Source: Bacillota bacterium (GTDB lineage: Bacteria; Bacillota; Clostridia; Christensenellales; UBA3700). Taken from it: a stretch of 37,287 nucleotides of DNA. Shown here piece after piece: positions 19,425-28,205 of this stretch. Below the pieces are notes generated by a model. It was not told where the DNA came from. It made no database searches and saw only the letters and a program-made list of their open reading frames with translations. The stretch's first letter is position 1, and each line of letters begins with the position of its first letter. A program made the position numbers and the translations under genes. The stretch is from the NCBI GenBank assembly GCA_023396095.1, contig JAEWXG010000018.1, positions 1 through 37,287 of the forward strand, given 5' to 3'.

Positions 19425-20207
19425 ATTAATATATTTTCTTTTTCTAGCGGAAGTAGCGGGAACATGTCAGTTTTTTGTGGGGAAAAAGACGCTGTAATCG
19501 TGGATTGCGGTGTAAGCACTAAATATGTTGAAAATGGGTTATCAGTCTCTGGGGTTGATATTAATAGAGTTGCAGGAATTATTGTGACGCATACTCATAC
19601 AGATCATGTGTCCGGGTTATCTCCTTTAATTAAAAAATATAAAATTCCTGTGTTTACCGATGAGATTATTAAAAAAGAACTTATTACAACCTATAAAATT
19701 GATCCACGTTTAGTTAGAGAAAGCAATTTGGAAAAAGGCCTTAAAATAGGAGAATTTTTAGTTGAAGGATTTCGAGTTTCACATGATGCACAAATAACTT
19801 ATGGCTATAATATTTCTTTAGATAGAGAAAAAACATCAATTATAACTGATGCCGGTTTTATATCAGATGCAAATTTACGTGCAATAGAGGATTGTGATAA
19901 TTTAATATTAGAATCAAATTATAACGAAGATTTATTGTATGCAAATTATAAATTGCCATTGTATATTAAAAATAGAATTGCTTCAGATTGTGGGCATATG
20001 TCAAATGAGAATTCAGCAAAAATTTTAAATAAAATACTTAAAAATAATAAATTAAAAAAATTTGCAGTTGCTCATAAGAGTGAAGAAAATAATTCAAGCG
20101 ATTTAATAATTGATGCAATTATTAGTGCATTAAAAATTAATAATATTAAGGATATTGGATTAAATAAGATGTCAATATTTTTAGCAAAAAAGGTAATGTC
20201 ATTATGA
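19425..20207 (+). CDS. walJ: WalJ/YycJ-type metallo-beta-lactamase-fold protein, ATT start
   Basis: A soluble MBL-fold hydrolase, 260 residues from the proposed start. The family N-terminus with SGSSGN is encoded upstream of the first ATG (19464): in frame, codons 19434-19463 read FSFSSGSSGN. Starting at 19464 would cut off this conserved strand and turn. The metal motif HTHTDH is intact (H56, H58, D60, H61 in this numbering), with later HDAQITYG, DAGFI, ESNYNE and DCGHMSN completing the site. The walJ...rlmH order, known from the Bacillus wal locus, supports the assignment; there the protein is tied to cell-wall and DNA-replication homeostasis, but its substrate is not settled. Its stop overlaps the next start (ATGA). 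A sequencing error that removed an ATG is the alternative to a true ATT start. Confidence 0.88.
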   Translation: MNIFSFSSGSSGNMSVFCGEKDAVIVDCGVSTKYVENGLSVSGVDINRVAGIIVTHTHTDHVSGLSPLIKKYKIPVFTDEIIKKELITTYKIDPRLVRESNLEKGLKIGEFLVEGFRVSHDAQITYGYNISLDREKTSIITDAGFISDANLRAIEDCDNLILESNYNEDLLYANYKLPLYIKNRIASDCGHMSNENSAKILNKILKNNKLKKFAVAHKSEENNSSDLIIDAIISALKINNIKDIGLNKMSIFLAKKVMSL

Positions 20208-21193
20208 GTGAAAAAAAGCATTATGAAAGTGGCTCTATAGTTTCGATATGCGTATTTATAGCATCTATATTTGCCAGTGTATTATTCAGTGCAATTTTAA
20301 AATATGTAGAAAAAAATCAACATACAAATTACATTGTTTCTATGTTGTTGCAAATTACAATGTTTTTAGCGTTATTGATTTGTCATTTTTTGATGGCGAA
20401 GAAGGTAATAGATGTTGCATCCTATAAAAAGACTTTATCCATAAAAGAAACAGTTTTAGTTTTAGTGATTTTAGTATTAGTTTATGGGCTATTTTTTCCA
20501 ATAAGTAGTTTGTGGGAATTTGTTTTATTAAAGACAGGGTATAATTTTGAATTAGCGTCAGGGAACAATTATTTGGGGACTAATAATCTAGGGTTAATGT
20601 TTTTTGGATTATTTACAGCAGGTATAATTGCTCCATTGGTAGAAGAAAGCATATTTAGAGTTTCTATAGGTTACGCATATAAAGATTATGGATATTTTAG
20701 AGGTGCATTACTATCTGCTTTAGTTTTCGGGCTATTTCATGGAGGCCCGGCACAATTTGTTTTTCAGTTTGGATTAGGGCTTGTTGCTTGTTTAGTGTAT
20801 TACATTACAAAATCGTTTTGGAGCTCATTTATGATGCACTCATGCAGCAATGGATTTTTAATAATTTTATTATATATAAAGCAAAATAAAAACTCTGAGA
20901 GTACAAATACAGAGATTGAATTATTACAATCATTATCAAATAAAGATATAATTATGTATATTTTTATTGCAGTCATTTCATTTATTTTGTTAATCAATGC
21001 AATTTATTTATTAGTAAGAGTTTCGAATAAGAGACAAAATAAAGAAGTAAGGAATTTACGTGATACATTTGTAGAAGCTGTCAATGTGTCGCAAAAGATG
21101 ATTTTAAAAGAACAGTGGTTATTAATTATCAGCGTGCTTTTATTGTTTATCCCTTGGGTTTTAAATTTTGTATTAGGGTATGTGAGGAAATAG
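20204..21193 (+). CDS. CPBP intramembrane metalloprotease (first of two)
   Basis: A polytopic membrane protein of 329 residues with about eight hydrophobic segments. It carries the three motifs of the CPBP/Abi (Rce1-like, CAAX protease) family: EESIFR (147-152), GLFHGG with H179, and HSCSN (H212, N216). These place the Glu and His catalytic residues inside the membrane. Family members process prenylated or other membrane substrates, or serve in peptide immunity; the substrate here is unknown. It overlaps walJ by 4 nt and is followed directly by a paralogue. Confidence 0.88.
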   Translation: MSEKKHYESGSIVSICVFIASIFASVLFSAILKYVEKNQHTNYIVSMLLQITMFLALLICHFLMAKKVIDVASYKKTLSIKETVLVLVILVLVYGLFFPISSLWEFVLLKTGYNFELASGNNYLGTNNLGLMFFGLFTAGIIAPLVEESIFRVSIGYAYKDYGYFRGALLSALVFGLFHGGPAQFVFQFGLGLVACLVYYITKSFWSSFMMHSCSNGFLIILLYIKQNKNSESTNTEIELLQSLSNKDIIMYIFIAVISFILLINAIYLLVRVSNKRQNKEVRNLRDTFVEAVNVSQKMILKEQWLLIISVLLLFIPWVLNFVLGYVRK

Positions 21194-21198
21194 TGAAT

Positions 21199-22167
21199 AT
21201 GAAAAACAAGATGAGAGTTACAAAAAAAGTATTATATTACTATATACTGATCATTCTTGCTCTGTTATCTATACAAATTTTTCCACTTTTTAAAAATATA
21301 AAGGATCCAATTGCAGCAGAAATGGCTTTTTCCATAGTTTCACAAGTTTTAATTTTTGGAGTATTACCAATATTATTACTTGTTTCTTTTTCAAGCAGCG
21401 AAGCACGTATTTTTTCAACTTTTAAGGTAGACAAAGGATTATCGTTTAAAACTTTAATATTTGTGATAGGTTTTGGCGTATTTGCTATGTATCTTGCGAA
21501 TTTTTTAAATACAGTATTTGTAATAGCAATGGAATCTTTAGGATTTTCAAAAGAGCCATCAAAAGGAGAAGAAACATATTTTTTAATTGATTTTTTACGA
21601 AATGTAATTTTAACTTGTTTATTTCCTGCCTTATTTGAAGAAATTACTCATCGCGGAATGTTACTTGGATATTTATCTCGAGAATATAGCGTCAAAAAAA
21701 GTATTTATTTAAGCTCATTGTTTTTTTCGTTAATGCATATGAATATGCCACAACTGTTATTCACTTTTATATTAGGGTATATGATTGCTATAGCTGTTAT
21801 TGCGACGAATTCATTTTGGGCAGGAGTAGTAATTCATTTTCTTAATAATTTTATAGCTGTAACATCTGAACATTTGAATGGAGCATATAATTTTGATAAA
21901 AATTATCAATCATTTTTAGATACTAGCTTCGGGCAAATTTTCAATATAATTAAGATGATAGCAATTGGCTTATTTATGATTTTGAGTGTATTGAAAATTT
22001 TAAAATTATATGAGAAAAATGGACAAAATCATGAATTGGCTATTAATTTTGCAAATCGTAAAGAGTTGAAACAATTGCGAAAAAACAATAAATTCCCAAT
22101 GTTTTTAATTAAGTTTTCATTAATTTTAGTTAACGTTTTGTTTATGTTTTTGATGTATAAGGAATAG
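21199..22167 (+). CDS. CPBP intramembrane metalloprotease (second of two)
   Basis: 322 residues, polytopic, with the CPBP motifs at nearly the same positions as its neighbour: EEITHR (147-152) followed by GMLLG, FSLMHMN (H180) and HFLNN (H213, N217). The two proteins differ in most other residues, so the duplication is old or they were acquired separately. The start at 21199 is chosen because GAGGAAA lies 8 nt upstream and it clears the previous gene; the frame extends further upstream inside that gene. It lies 3 nt before rlmH. Confidence 0.87.
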   Translation: MKNKMRVTKKVLYYYILIILALLSIQIFPLFKNIKDPIAAEMAFSIVSQVLIFGVLPILLLVSFSSSEARIFSTFKVDKGLSFKTLIFVIGFGVFAMYLANFLNTVFVIAMESLGFSKEPSKGEETYFLIDFLRNVILTCLFPALFEEITHRGMLLGYLSREYSVKKSIYLSSLFFSLMHMNMPQLLFTFILGYMIAIAVIATNSFWAGVVIHFLNNFIAVTSEHLNGAYNFDKNYQSFLDTSFGQIFNIIKMIAIGLFMILSVLKILKLYEKNGQNHELAINFANRKELKQLRKNNKFPMFLIKFSLILVNVLFMFLMYKE

Positions 22168-22170
22168 ATT

Positions 22171-22644
22171 ATGAAAAAGATTAATATTATTTGTGTTGGT
22201 AATTTAAAAGAAAAATATTTTAAAGAAGCAGTAGCCGAATATCAAAAAAGATTAAAGCCGTATTGTGACCTAAATATTATTGAAATTCAAGAATCAATGC
22301 TTGTTAAGAATAATGAATCTGAAATAAATAAAGTTAAAGAAAAAGAAGGGCAAGCAATTATTTCTAAGCTTAATGATGGATATAATATTTTGTTGGATTT
22401 GGAAGGTGTTAATATTACATCGGAAGAGTTGTCTGTTAAAATAGATAAAATATATTTGAGCAATAATCTTATCAATTTTGTTATAGGTGGTTCCTATGGT
22501 GTTAGTTGTGAGGTTAAAGAAAAAATAAACGATAAAATTGCATTTGGGAAGATAACTTATCCGCATCAATTAATGAGAGTAATATTAGTTGAGCAGATAT
22601 ATAGACAGTTTAAAATTAAAGAAGGAAGTGCATACCATAAATGA
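22171..22644 (+). CDS. rlmH: 23S rRNA pseudouridine-1915 N3-methyltransferase RlmH
   Basis: SPOUT-fold methyltransferase acting on pseudouridine 1915 in helix 69 of 23S rRNA. 157 residues, typical. The hallmarks are the N-terminal INIICVGNLKEKYFKEAVAEY, the SAM-binding FVIGGSYGV loop (often GGADG in relatives), and the C-terminal YPHQLMRVILVEQIYRQ followed by the terminal GSAYHK, where the final YH is catalytically important in the family. Its stop overlaps the tadA start (ATGA). Confidence 0.97.
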   Translation: MKKINIICVGNLKEKYFKEAVAEYQKRLKPYCDLNIIEIQESMLVKNNESEINKVKEKEGQAIISKLNDGYNILLDLEGVNITSEELSVKIDKIYLSNNLINFVIGGSYGVSCEVKEKINDKIAFGKITYPHQLMRVILVEQIYRQFKIKEGSAYHK

Positions 22645-23096
22645 ATAATACGCCAGAAATGTTCATGCGAAAAGCAATAGATGAGGCAAAAAAAGCTGCG
22701 AAAAAAGGGGAAATTCCTATCGGTGCTGTTATTGTTAAAGATAATAAAATTATATCCAAAGGTTATAATACCAAAGAAAGAAAACAATCGGCCATATGTC
22801 ATGCTGAAATTAATGTTATTAATAAAGCTTCCAAAAAACTTGGTACTTGGAGATTAGATGAATGTGATATGTATGTTACATTACAGCCTTGTGAAATGTG
22901 TGCAGGAGCTATAATTAGCGCTAGAATAAAAAACTTATATTATGGAGCTCGAAATTCTTTGATTAATGAAGAAATATATTATTCTAATTCTTTGAATCAT
23001 AAATTAAACAATGTGACAGGTGGGATATCAGAAGCTGAATGTGAGAACATAGTTAAAGAATTTTTTGCAAAACTAAGAAAAAGAGAAAAGATTTAA
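22641..23096 (+). CDS. tadA: tRNA-specific adenosine deaminase TadA
   Basis: Deaminates adenosine 34 to inosine in the anticodon of tRNA-Arg(ACG). 151 residues, typical. The zinc site is complete: H54 and proton-shuttling E56 in CHAEI, then C84 and C87 in LQPCEMCAGAI. The sequence IPIGAVIVKDNKIISKGYNT is the family N-terminal strand. It is the last gene of the fhs operon; a new promoter follows at once. Confidence 0.96.
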   Translation: MNNTPEMFMRKAIDEAKKAAKKGEIPIGAVIVKDNKIISKGYNTKERKQSAICHAEINVINKASKKLGTWRLDECDMYVTLQPCEMCAGAIISARIKNLYYGARNSLINEEIYYSNSLNHKLNNVTGGISEAECENIVKEFFAKLRKREKI

Positions 23097-23100
23097 ATGT

Positions 23101-23129
23101 TAGACAAGATAATGATAAAAAAATATAAT
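23101..23129 (+). promoter_or_regulatory. promoter of the GlmU-like/pth/mfd operon
   Basis: TAGACA (23101-23106), a 17-nt spacer and a perfect TATAAT (23124-23129). Transcription would begin near 23136, giving a leader of about 28 nt. Confidence 0.65.
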
Positions 23130-23163
23130 ATATTTTATACTTTAATTTAATGAGGTGATAATA

Positions 23164-24180
23164 ATGAAAGAACCGATTTTTACAGCATATATGATTAAAA
23201 ATGGAAAATATGACAACATAGAAATATTAGGTACAAAAATTTATGAAAGAGCCATTCAAACTTTGGAAGTTATAGGGGCAAAGGTTATTGAAATTAAGTC
23301 TGAGGCTGAGATTCCAAATAAAGGTGTTGGTTTAGTAATTGATTCAATATGCATTTTTAAGAAAGGTGAGTTATTAAATATTTTAGAAAATAATTGTGAT
23401 AAGTCTTTTAAAATCGGGGAAGTTGCATATTTTGGCAATTTGGCAAAACGCAAACAAGTTACAGAAAAAATAGAAATAAGCGAACAGAAGTTTTTCTTAA
23501 TTACAACAACAAGAGCAATTACGCAATTATATGAATATTTAATAATGCTTAATATAGAAAAACATTTTGATAACGGCGTTATTATTTTATCTCCTAAAAC
23601 AACTATTATAGAAGATAATGTAAGAATTGCCCCAGGAGTAATTTTGCACGGGAATATTGAACTAAGAGGCGACACCACTATACAAAGTGGCTCTGTTATT
23701 CAAGAAGGAACAAATTTATTAAACGCAACGATTGGGCATAATGTTGTTTTAAAGAATGCTAAGATACAAGACTCAGAAGTAGATGACGACGCATCAGTTG
23801 GCCCATTCGCATTTATTAGAAATCATGCAAAAATTGGTAAACGTTGTAGATTAGGGGATTATGTTGAAGTTAAAAATTCAATTTTAGGAGATGACGTTAA
23901 AATGGCGCACCTAGCATATGTTGGAGATGGCGAAGTTGGTGCTAGAACTAATATTGGATGTGGATCAATATTTGTTAACTACAATGGAAGAATAAAACAA
24001 AAAACTATTGTTGGAGAAGATTGTTTTATTGGAAGTAATGTTAATTTAATTGCTCCATTACAAATTGGTTCAAAAGTTTATATTGCTGCAGGTTCGACTG
24101 TTACAAAAAATTTGAAGGATAATGAATTCTGTGTCGCAAGAGAAAGAGAATATATTAAAGATGACTGGGAAAGAAAATAA
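23164..24180 (+). CDS. glmU: GlmU-like acetyltransferase with reduced N-terminal domain
   Basis: 338 residues against about 455 for GlmU. Residues about 128-338 match the GlmU linker and left-handed beta-helix acetyltransferase: EKHFDNGVIILSP, then hexapeptide repeats, VGPFAFIR, LGDYVEVKNS, HLAYVGDGEVG (H249 is the expected catalytic His), NIGCGSIFVNYNG, FIGSNVNLIAP and AAGSTVT. The normal N-terminal uridyltransferase (about 225 residues with an LxxGxGTRM loop) is replaced by about 125 residues without that loop. Short stretches, such as 21-44 and 53-75, still look like eroded pieces of it. The protein should acetylate glucosamine-1-phosphate for cell-wall precursors; loss of UDP-GlcNAc synthesis is inferred. 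GAGGTG precedes the ATG by 6 nt. The glmU-pth-mfd order matches Bacillus, without prs. Confidence 0.85.
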   Translation: MKEPIFTAYMIKNGKYDNIEILGTKIYERAIQTLEVIGAKVIEIKSEAEIPNKGVGLVIDSICIFKKGELLNILENNCDKSFKIGEVAYFGNLAKRKQVTEKIEISEQKFFLITTTRAITQLYEYLIMLNIEKHFDNGVIILSPKTTIIEDNVRIAPGVILHGNIELRGDTTIQSGSVIQEGTNLLNATIGHNVVLKNAKIQDSEVDDDASVGPFAFIRNHAKIGKRCRLGDYVEVKNSILGDDVKMAHLAYVGDGEVGARTNIGCGSIFVNYNGRIKQKTIVGEDCFIGSNVNLIAPLQIGSKVYIAAGSTVTKNLKDNEFCVAREREYIKDDWERK

Positions 24181-24742
24181 CATTGTTATTGTAGGGTTAG
24201 GTAATCCAGGGAGTAAATACGAATCAACATATCATAACTTAGGATTTATGGTTGTAGACTCTGTACTCAAGAATCTGAATGTATCGAAATTTAAAAAAGA
24301 GTGCCAAGCGGAAACTTATACATTCTTTCAAAGAGATAAAAAAATTATTTTTGCTAAACCTCAAACATTTATGAACTTGTCCGGGGATAGCGTTAAAGAA
24401 TTAGCGGGTAAATATTTAGATAGTTTGGATAATTTAATTGTTATTTACGACGACATTGATATCCCATCTGGAACAATACGAGCAAGGGTTAATGGGTCTG
24501 CGGGAACGCACAATGGCATGAAAAATATAGTAGATAGATTGTCTGATAAAAATTTTAAAAGGATAAGAATTGGTTTTGGTGGTGAAACTAATATTCCTTT
24601 GATAAATAAAGTTTTATCTAAAATAAATAGCGAAAAGGATAAAGAAGTTCTATTAGCTGTAGAGAAAGCGGGAAAATTAATTGAGGAATATCTAAAAGAT
24701 TTTAATTTTGACAAATTAATGATTGGTGCAAATACTAAGTGA
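24161..24742 (+). CDS. pth: peptidyl-tRNA hydrolase
   Basis: Releases tRNA from peptidyl-tRNA that drops off ribosomes, 193 residues. VGLGNPGSKYESTYHNLGF holds the catalytic His25. KPQTFMNLSGDSV, IVIYDDIDIPSGTIRARVNGSAGTHNGMKNI and FKRIRIGFGG are all typical. The ATG at 24161 gives the usual N-terminus, although the ribosome binding site is weak and it overlaps the preceding gene by 20 nt. An ATG at 24122 in the same frame would add 13 residues. Its stop overlaps the mfd start. Confidence 0.96.
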   Translation: MTGKENNIVIVGLGNPGSKYESTYHNLGFMVVDSVLKNLNVSKFKKECQAETYTFFQRDKKIIFAKPQTFMNLSGDSVKELAGKYLDSLDNLIVIYDDIDIPSGTIRARVNGSAGTHNGMKNIVDRLSDKNFKRIRIGFGGETNIPLINKVLSKINSEKDKEVLLAVEKAGKLIEEYLKDFNFDKLMIGANTK

Positions 24743-27700
24743 GTTACGCTAATATTAAAGAGACTGTAGTAGGTCAATTTTTAAAGAACCAGGTCTCAAA
24801 ATTTAATTTAATAAATAAAAATTATATAAAATGCTCAAATCAAAATTTTAAACACTATTTATATGCATTTTTAGAATCACATAATGTAATTATATTTGAC
24901 AATGCAGAAAAAGCAGAAGAATGCTACAATTTTTTAAAAAGTTTTGGTGTTGAAAATGTTGATTTTTACGTTCAGAGTGAAGATTTTTTCAATAAAACGG
25001 AAGCTAATTTTTTAGATGAGTTAAACATTTTAAGAATTAAAACTTTGTTTTCAATTGTTAATGATACTGTCAAAATTATTATCACAACTATTCAATCAAT
25101 CATTTTACCTTGTATAAATAAATCTCTTTTGTATGATAAAAAAATTAAACTAAAAGTTGAAGATGAAATCAATATTCCAGATTTAGTTAATATTTTAATT
25201 GATTTAGGTTATTCAAATGTTTCAAAAGTTGTTGGGAAAGGAGAATTTTCTCTAAAGGGGGAAAGTTTAAGTGTTTTCCCTATAACGTATTCTCATCCAT
25301 ATAGGATTAGTTTCTTTGATAATATAATTGAGGATATAAAAAAATATGATATTTTATCGGGGTTTTCTATTGAATCGCAAAAAGAAGTAGAGATTGTAAC
25401 AACAAAAGAACATTGGATAAACGAAATTAACACTAATGATGTAAAAAGAACTGAAATTAAAAATACTTCACCTTTTACAACAGAATTAACTGTTAAAGTT
25501 GCCGATTATGTAGATGAAAAGATAGACATGTTATTTGTTGGGAATAATGCAGTCTTACCTTGGTTTATACCTTTTTCAAAATCAAATTATACAACTTTAT
25601 TAGAAAACTTGGATAAAACAAAATACAAAATAATTTTTGATTTTGAATTGAATTTAGATACATTTAATTTTAATGTTGAGCATATAACAAATTTAATGAG
25701 GGACAGAAAAAATAAAGGTGAAATTTTTAATGAACATTTGTGGTTAATTAATGACTATGCTACAGTTTCAAAAATTTTAGAAAAATTTTCAACTAAATAT
25801 TTTATTATGGGGGATAATAATGCAATTGAATCTTACGACATACATATTGCTCCAGTTAAAAAATATTTTAAAAATCATAAAATGCTTATAAATGATATCC
25901 GCACGGCTAGAATGAATGGCCACAAGATGTATATTTTTGCGGGGAATAGACAGAGGGCGGAAAGTTTTAAAGAAGGCTTAGAAAAAGAAAATATCTATAT
26001 TAATATTTCAAATGGAATTGATGTAAAAGAAGATGTTGTATTAATCGATGAGTTTCTTGATCAAGGTTTCTATAGCATAGCTAATAATGAGATGTTTATT
26101 GGAGTGAGAGATCTTATCGGTTCTGCAGCTGGGAACCAAAATAAGATGAATCTTCAAAAAATATTTACACCACCGCAAATTGGGGATTATGTAGTGCACG
26201 AATATTTTGGAATAGGGTTATGCCAAGGGCTTGTTCAAAAAGAAATTAATGGAATTGTGCGAGAATATATCTTATTGAGTTATGCGGAAAACGCAGAAGT
26301 TTCATTGCCGATTGATCAGCTTGATAAGATTCATAAATATACAGGGAGTGATAGTTCCCCTAAGTTATCCAAGCTTGGAAGTGGAGATTTTTCTTCAGCA
26401 AAGTCTAAAGCGAGAAAATCGATTAATAAGTTAGCTTTTAATCTTATTGAACTGTATGCAGAAAGAGAGAAGATGAATGGATTTCTTTATGATGCAGATT
26501 CTGATTTACAAAGAGAAATAGAAGCTGACTTTGAATATATAGAAACTACAGATCAAGTTAATGCAATAAATGATATTAAAAACGACATGGAACATGGAAA
26601 ATTAATGGATAGATTAATTTGTGGTGATGTTGGGTTTGGTAAAACCGAAGTGGCGCTAAGAGCTGCCGTGAAAAGCGTGTTAAATAATAAGCAAGTTGTT
26701 TTAATTGCTCCAACTACAATCCTAGCAAGGCAGCACTATAGATTGTTTAAAAGTCGTTTAGCGAGTTATGGTGTAAATATTGTAGAAATATCTAGGTTAA
26801 CTAGCAATGACGGATATAAACAAACTGTAATAGATATTAAGAAAGGAATTGTGGATATAGTCATTGGGACACATAGAGTTTTAAGTCACGATATAGAATT
26901 TTCCGATTTAGGGTTGTTGATTTTAGACGAAGAGCAAAGATTTGGAGTAGGTCAAAAAGAAAAACTAAAAAATTTAAAAAAGAATATAAATGTTCTTGCC
27001 TTGTCTGCTACGCCAATTCCTAGAACATTAAATCTTTCACTTATAGGAGTTAGGGACATCTCGGTTTTAGCGGAGCCACCTAAGAATAGATTGCCTATTA
27101 GAACTTATATAAGAAAATTTGATTATGAAGATCTTAAGAAAGTAATTGAATATGAACTGTCAAGAGATGGACAAATTTTTATTTTAAATAATAGGATTGA
27201 TGAGTTAAAAAATATAGCTACTGTTGTGTCGTCATTTTCTGATAAATGCAAAGTAGTTATTTGTAGTGGCCAAATGCCAAAAAATGAAATAGAGCAAAAT
27301 ATAAGTGACTTTTTCGATAAGAAGGCAAATATATTAGTTAGCACAAGCATTATAGAAAATGGGATAGATGTGCCTAATGCAAATTGTTTAATAGTTTTAG
27401 ATGCAACACGATATGGGTTATCACAGCTTTATCAAATTAGGGGAAGAATTGGACGTAGTAACATACAAGCATATGCATATTTCTACTATAAGGAAGAACA
27501 ACTCTCCGATCAAGCTAGAGAAAGACTTAATACATTGCAAGAGTTTAATGAGTTAGGAAGTGGGTTTCAAATTGCGTTAAAGGATTTAGAATTACGTGGA
27601 GCTGGGAATCTTTTGGGGGCAGAGCAGAGTGGGCATATCGTCAATATAGGGTACGAATTATATTGTAAAATCTTAGATGAAGAGATAGCTAAAGCAAAGG

Positions 27701-28182
27701 GTGAGTTGATAAACGAAACTTCATTAACATCAATTAATATTAGTTTAAACACATATATACCAGAAAAATATATAACATCATTACCAACTCGTTTGGCAAT
27801 ATATAAGGAAATTAGTGAAATTGTTAATGATAACGTGAAAATGGAATTTATTAATAAATATGAGGCTATTTATGGTGATATGCCAGAAGAAATGAGAAAT
27901 TTAATTGATGTTTCGCAAGTAAAAAATATATCGTCGAATTTAGGTATTACAAAAATTATTATTCAAGATTACAAAATACAAATTACTATTGAAGATGATG
28001 AGAGGCAAGTATCATTGTTTTTTGCGCAGCAAGTTCCGGCAGAGTGTAATTATAGTATTAATACAGTTTCTGGTAAGATAGTGATAGATATGTTAACAGC
28101 GCAAAAAGCTAAACAGAATTTATTTTTGTATAAAAATATAATTGGGGAAACAGCAAATCAATTTATAAAGATAGAAGGATGA
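24739..28182 (+). CDS. mfd: transcription-repair coupling factor Mfd
   Basis: Double-stranded DNA translocase that displaces RNA polymerase stalled at lesions and recruits UvrA. 1,147 residues, the normal size. The N-terminal region to about 460 is the degenerate UvrB-like module. A CarD-like RNA polymerase interaction domain begins near 480 (IGDYVVHEYFGIG). The RecG-like translocase follows, with Walker A GDVGFGKTE (629-637), DEEQ at 730-733, LSATPIPRTLNLSL, and motif VI-like YQIRGRIGRS. The C-terminal domain of about 150 residues regulates UvrA access. It starts with GTG at 24739, overlapping the pth stop (GTGA). Confidence 0.97.
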   Translation: MSYANIKETVVGQFLKNQVSKFNLINKNYIKCSNQNFKHYLYAFLESHNVIIFDNAEKAEECYNFLKSFGVENVDFYVQSEDFFNKTEANFLDELNILRIKTLFSIVNDTVKIIITTIQSIILPCINKSLLYDKKIKLKVEDEINIPDLVNILIDLGYSNVSKVVGKGEFSLKGESLSVFPITYSHPYRISFFDNIIEDIKKYDILSGFSIESQKEVEIVTTKEHWINEINTNDVKRTEIKNTSPFTTELTVKVADYVDEKIDMLFVGNNAVLPWFIPFSKSNYTTLLENLDKTKYKIIFDFELNLDTFNFNVEHITNLMRDRKNKGEIFNEHLWLINDYATVSKILEKFSTKYFIMGDNNAIESYDIHIAPVKKYFKNHKMLINDIRTARMNGHKMYIFAGNRQRAESFKEGLEKENIYINISNGIDVKEDVVLIDEFLDQGFYSIANNEMFIGVRDLIGSAAGNQNKMNLQKIFTPPQIGDYVVHEYFGIGLCQGLVQKEINGIVREYILLSYAENAEVSLPIDQLDKIHKYTGSDSSPKLSKLGSGDFSSAKSKARKSINKLAFNLIELYAEREKMNGFLYDADSDLQREIEADFEYIETTDQVNAINDIKNDMEHGKLMDRLICGDVGFGKTEVALRAAVKSVLNNKQVVLIAPTTILARQHYRLFKSRLASYGVNIVEISRLTSNDGYKQTVIDIKKGIVDIVIGTHRVLSHDIEFSDLGLLILDEEQRFGVGQKEKLKNLKKNINVLALSATPIPRTLNLSLIGVRDISVLAEPPKNRLPIRTYIRKFDYEDLKKVIEYELSRDGQIFILNNRIDELKNIATVVSSFSDKCKVVICSGQMPKNEIEQNISDFFDKKANILVSTSIIENGIDVPNANCLIVLDATRYGLSQLYQIRGRIGRSNIQAYAYFYYKEEQLSDQARERLNTLQEFNELGSGFQIALKDLELRGAGNLLGAEQSGHIVNIGYELYCKILDEEIAKAKGELINETSLTSINISLNTYIPEKYITSLPTRLAIYKEISEIVNDNVKMEFINKYEAIYGDMPEEMRNLIDVSQVKNISSNLGITKIIIQDYKIQITIEDDERQVSLFFAQQVPAECNYSINTVSGKIVIDMLTAQKAKQNLFLYKNIIGETANQFIKIEG

Positions 28183-28192
28183 TTGTAGAAAT

Positions 28193-28198
28193 AGAGGA
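28193..28198 (+). promoter_or_regulatory. ribosome binding site of the GH35 gene
   Basis: AGAGGA 7 nt before the ATG at 28206. The earlier ATG at 28179 has AAGG directly against it, with no spacing, so 28206 is preferred. Confidence 0.55.
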
Positions 28199-28205
28199 AA
28201 TAGAT

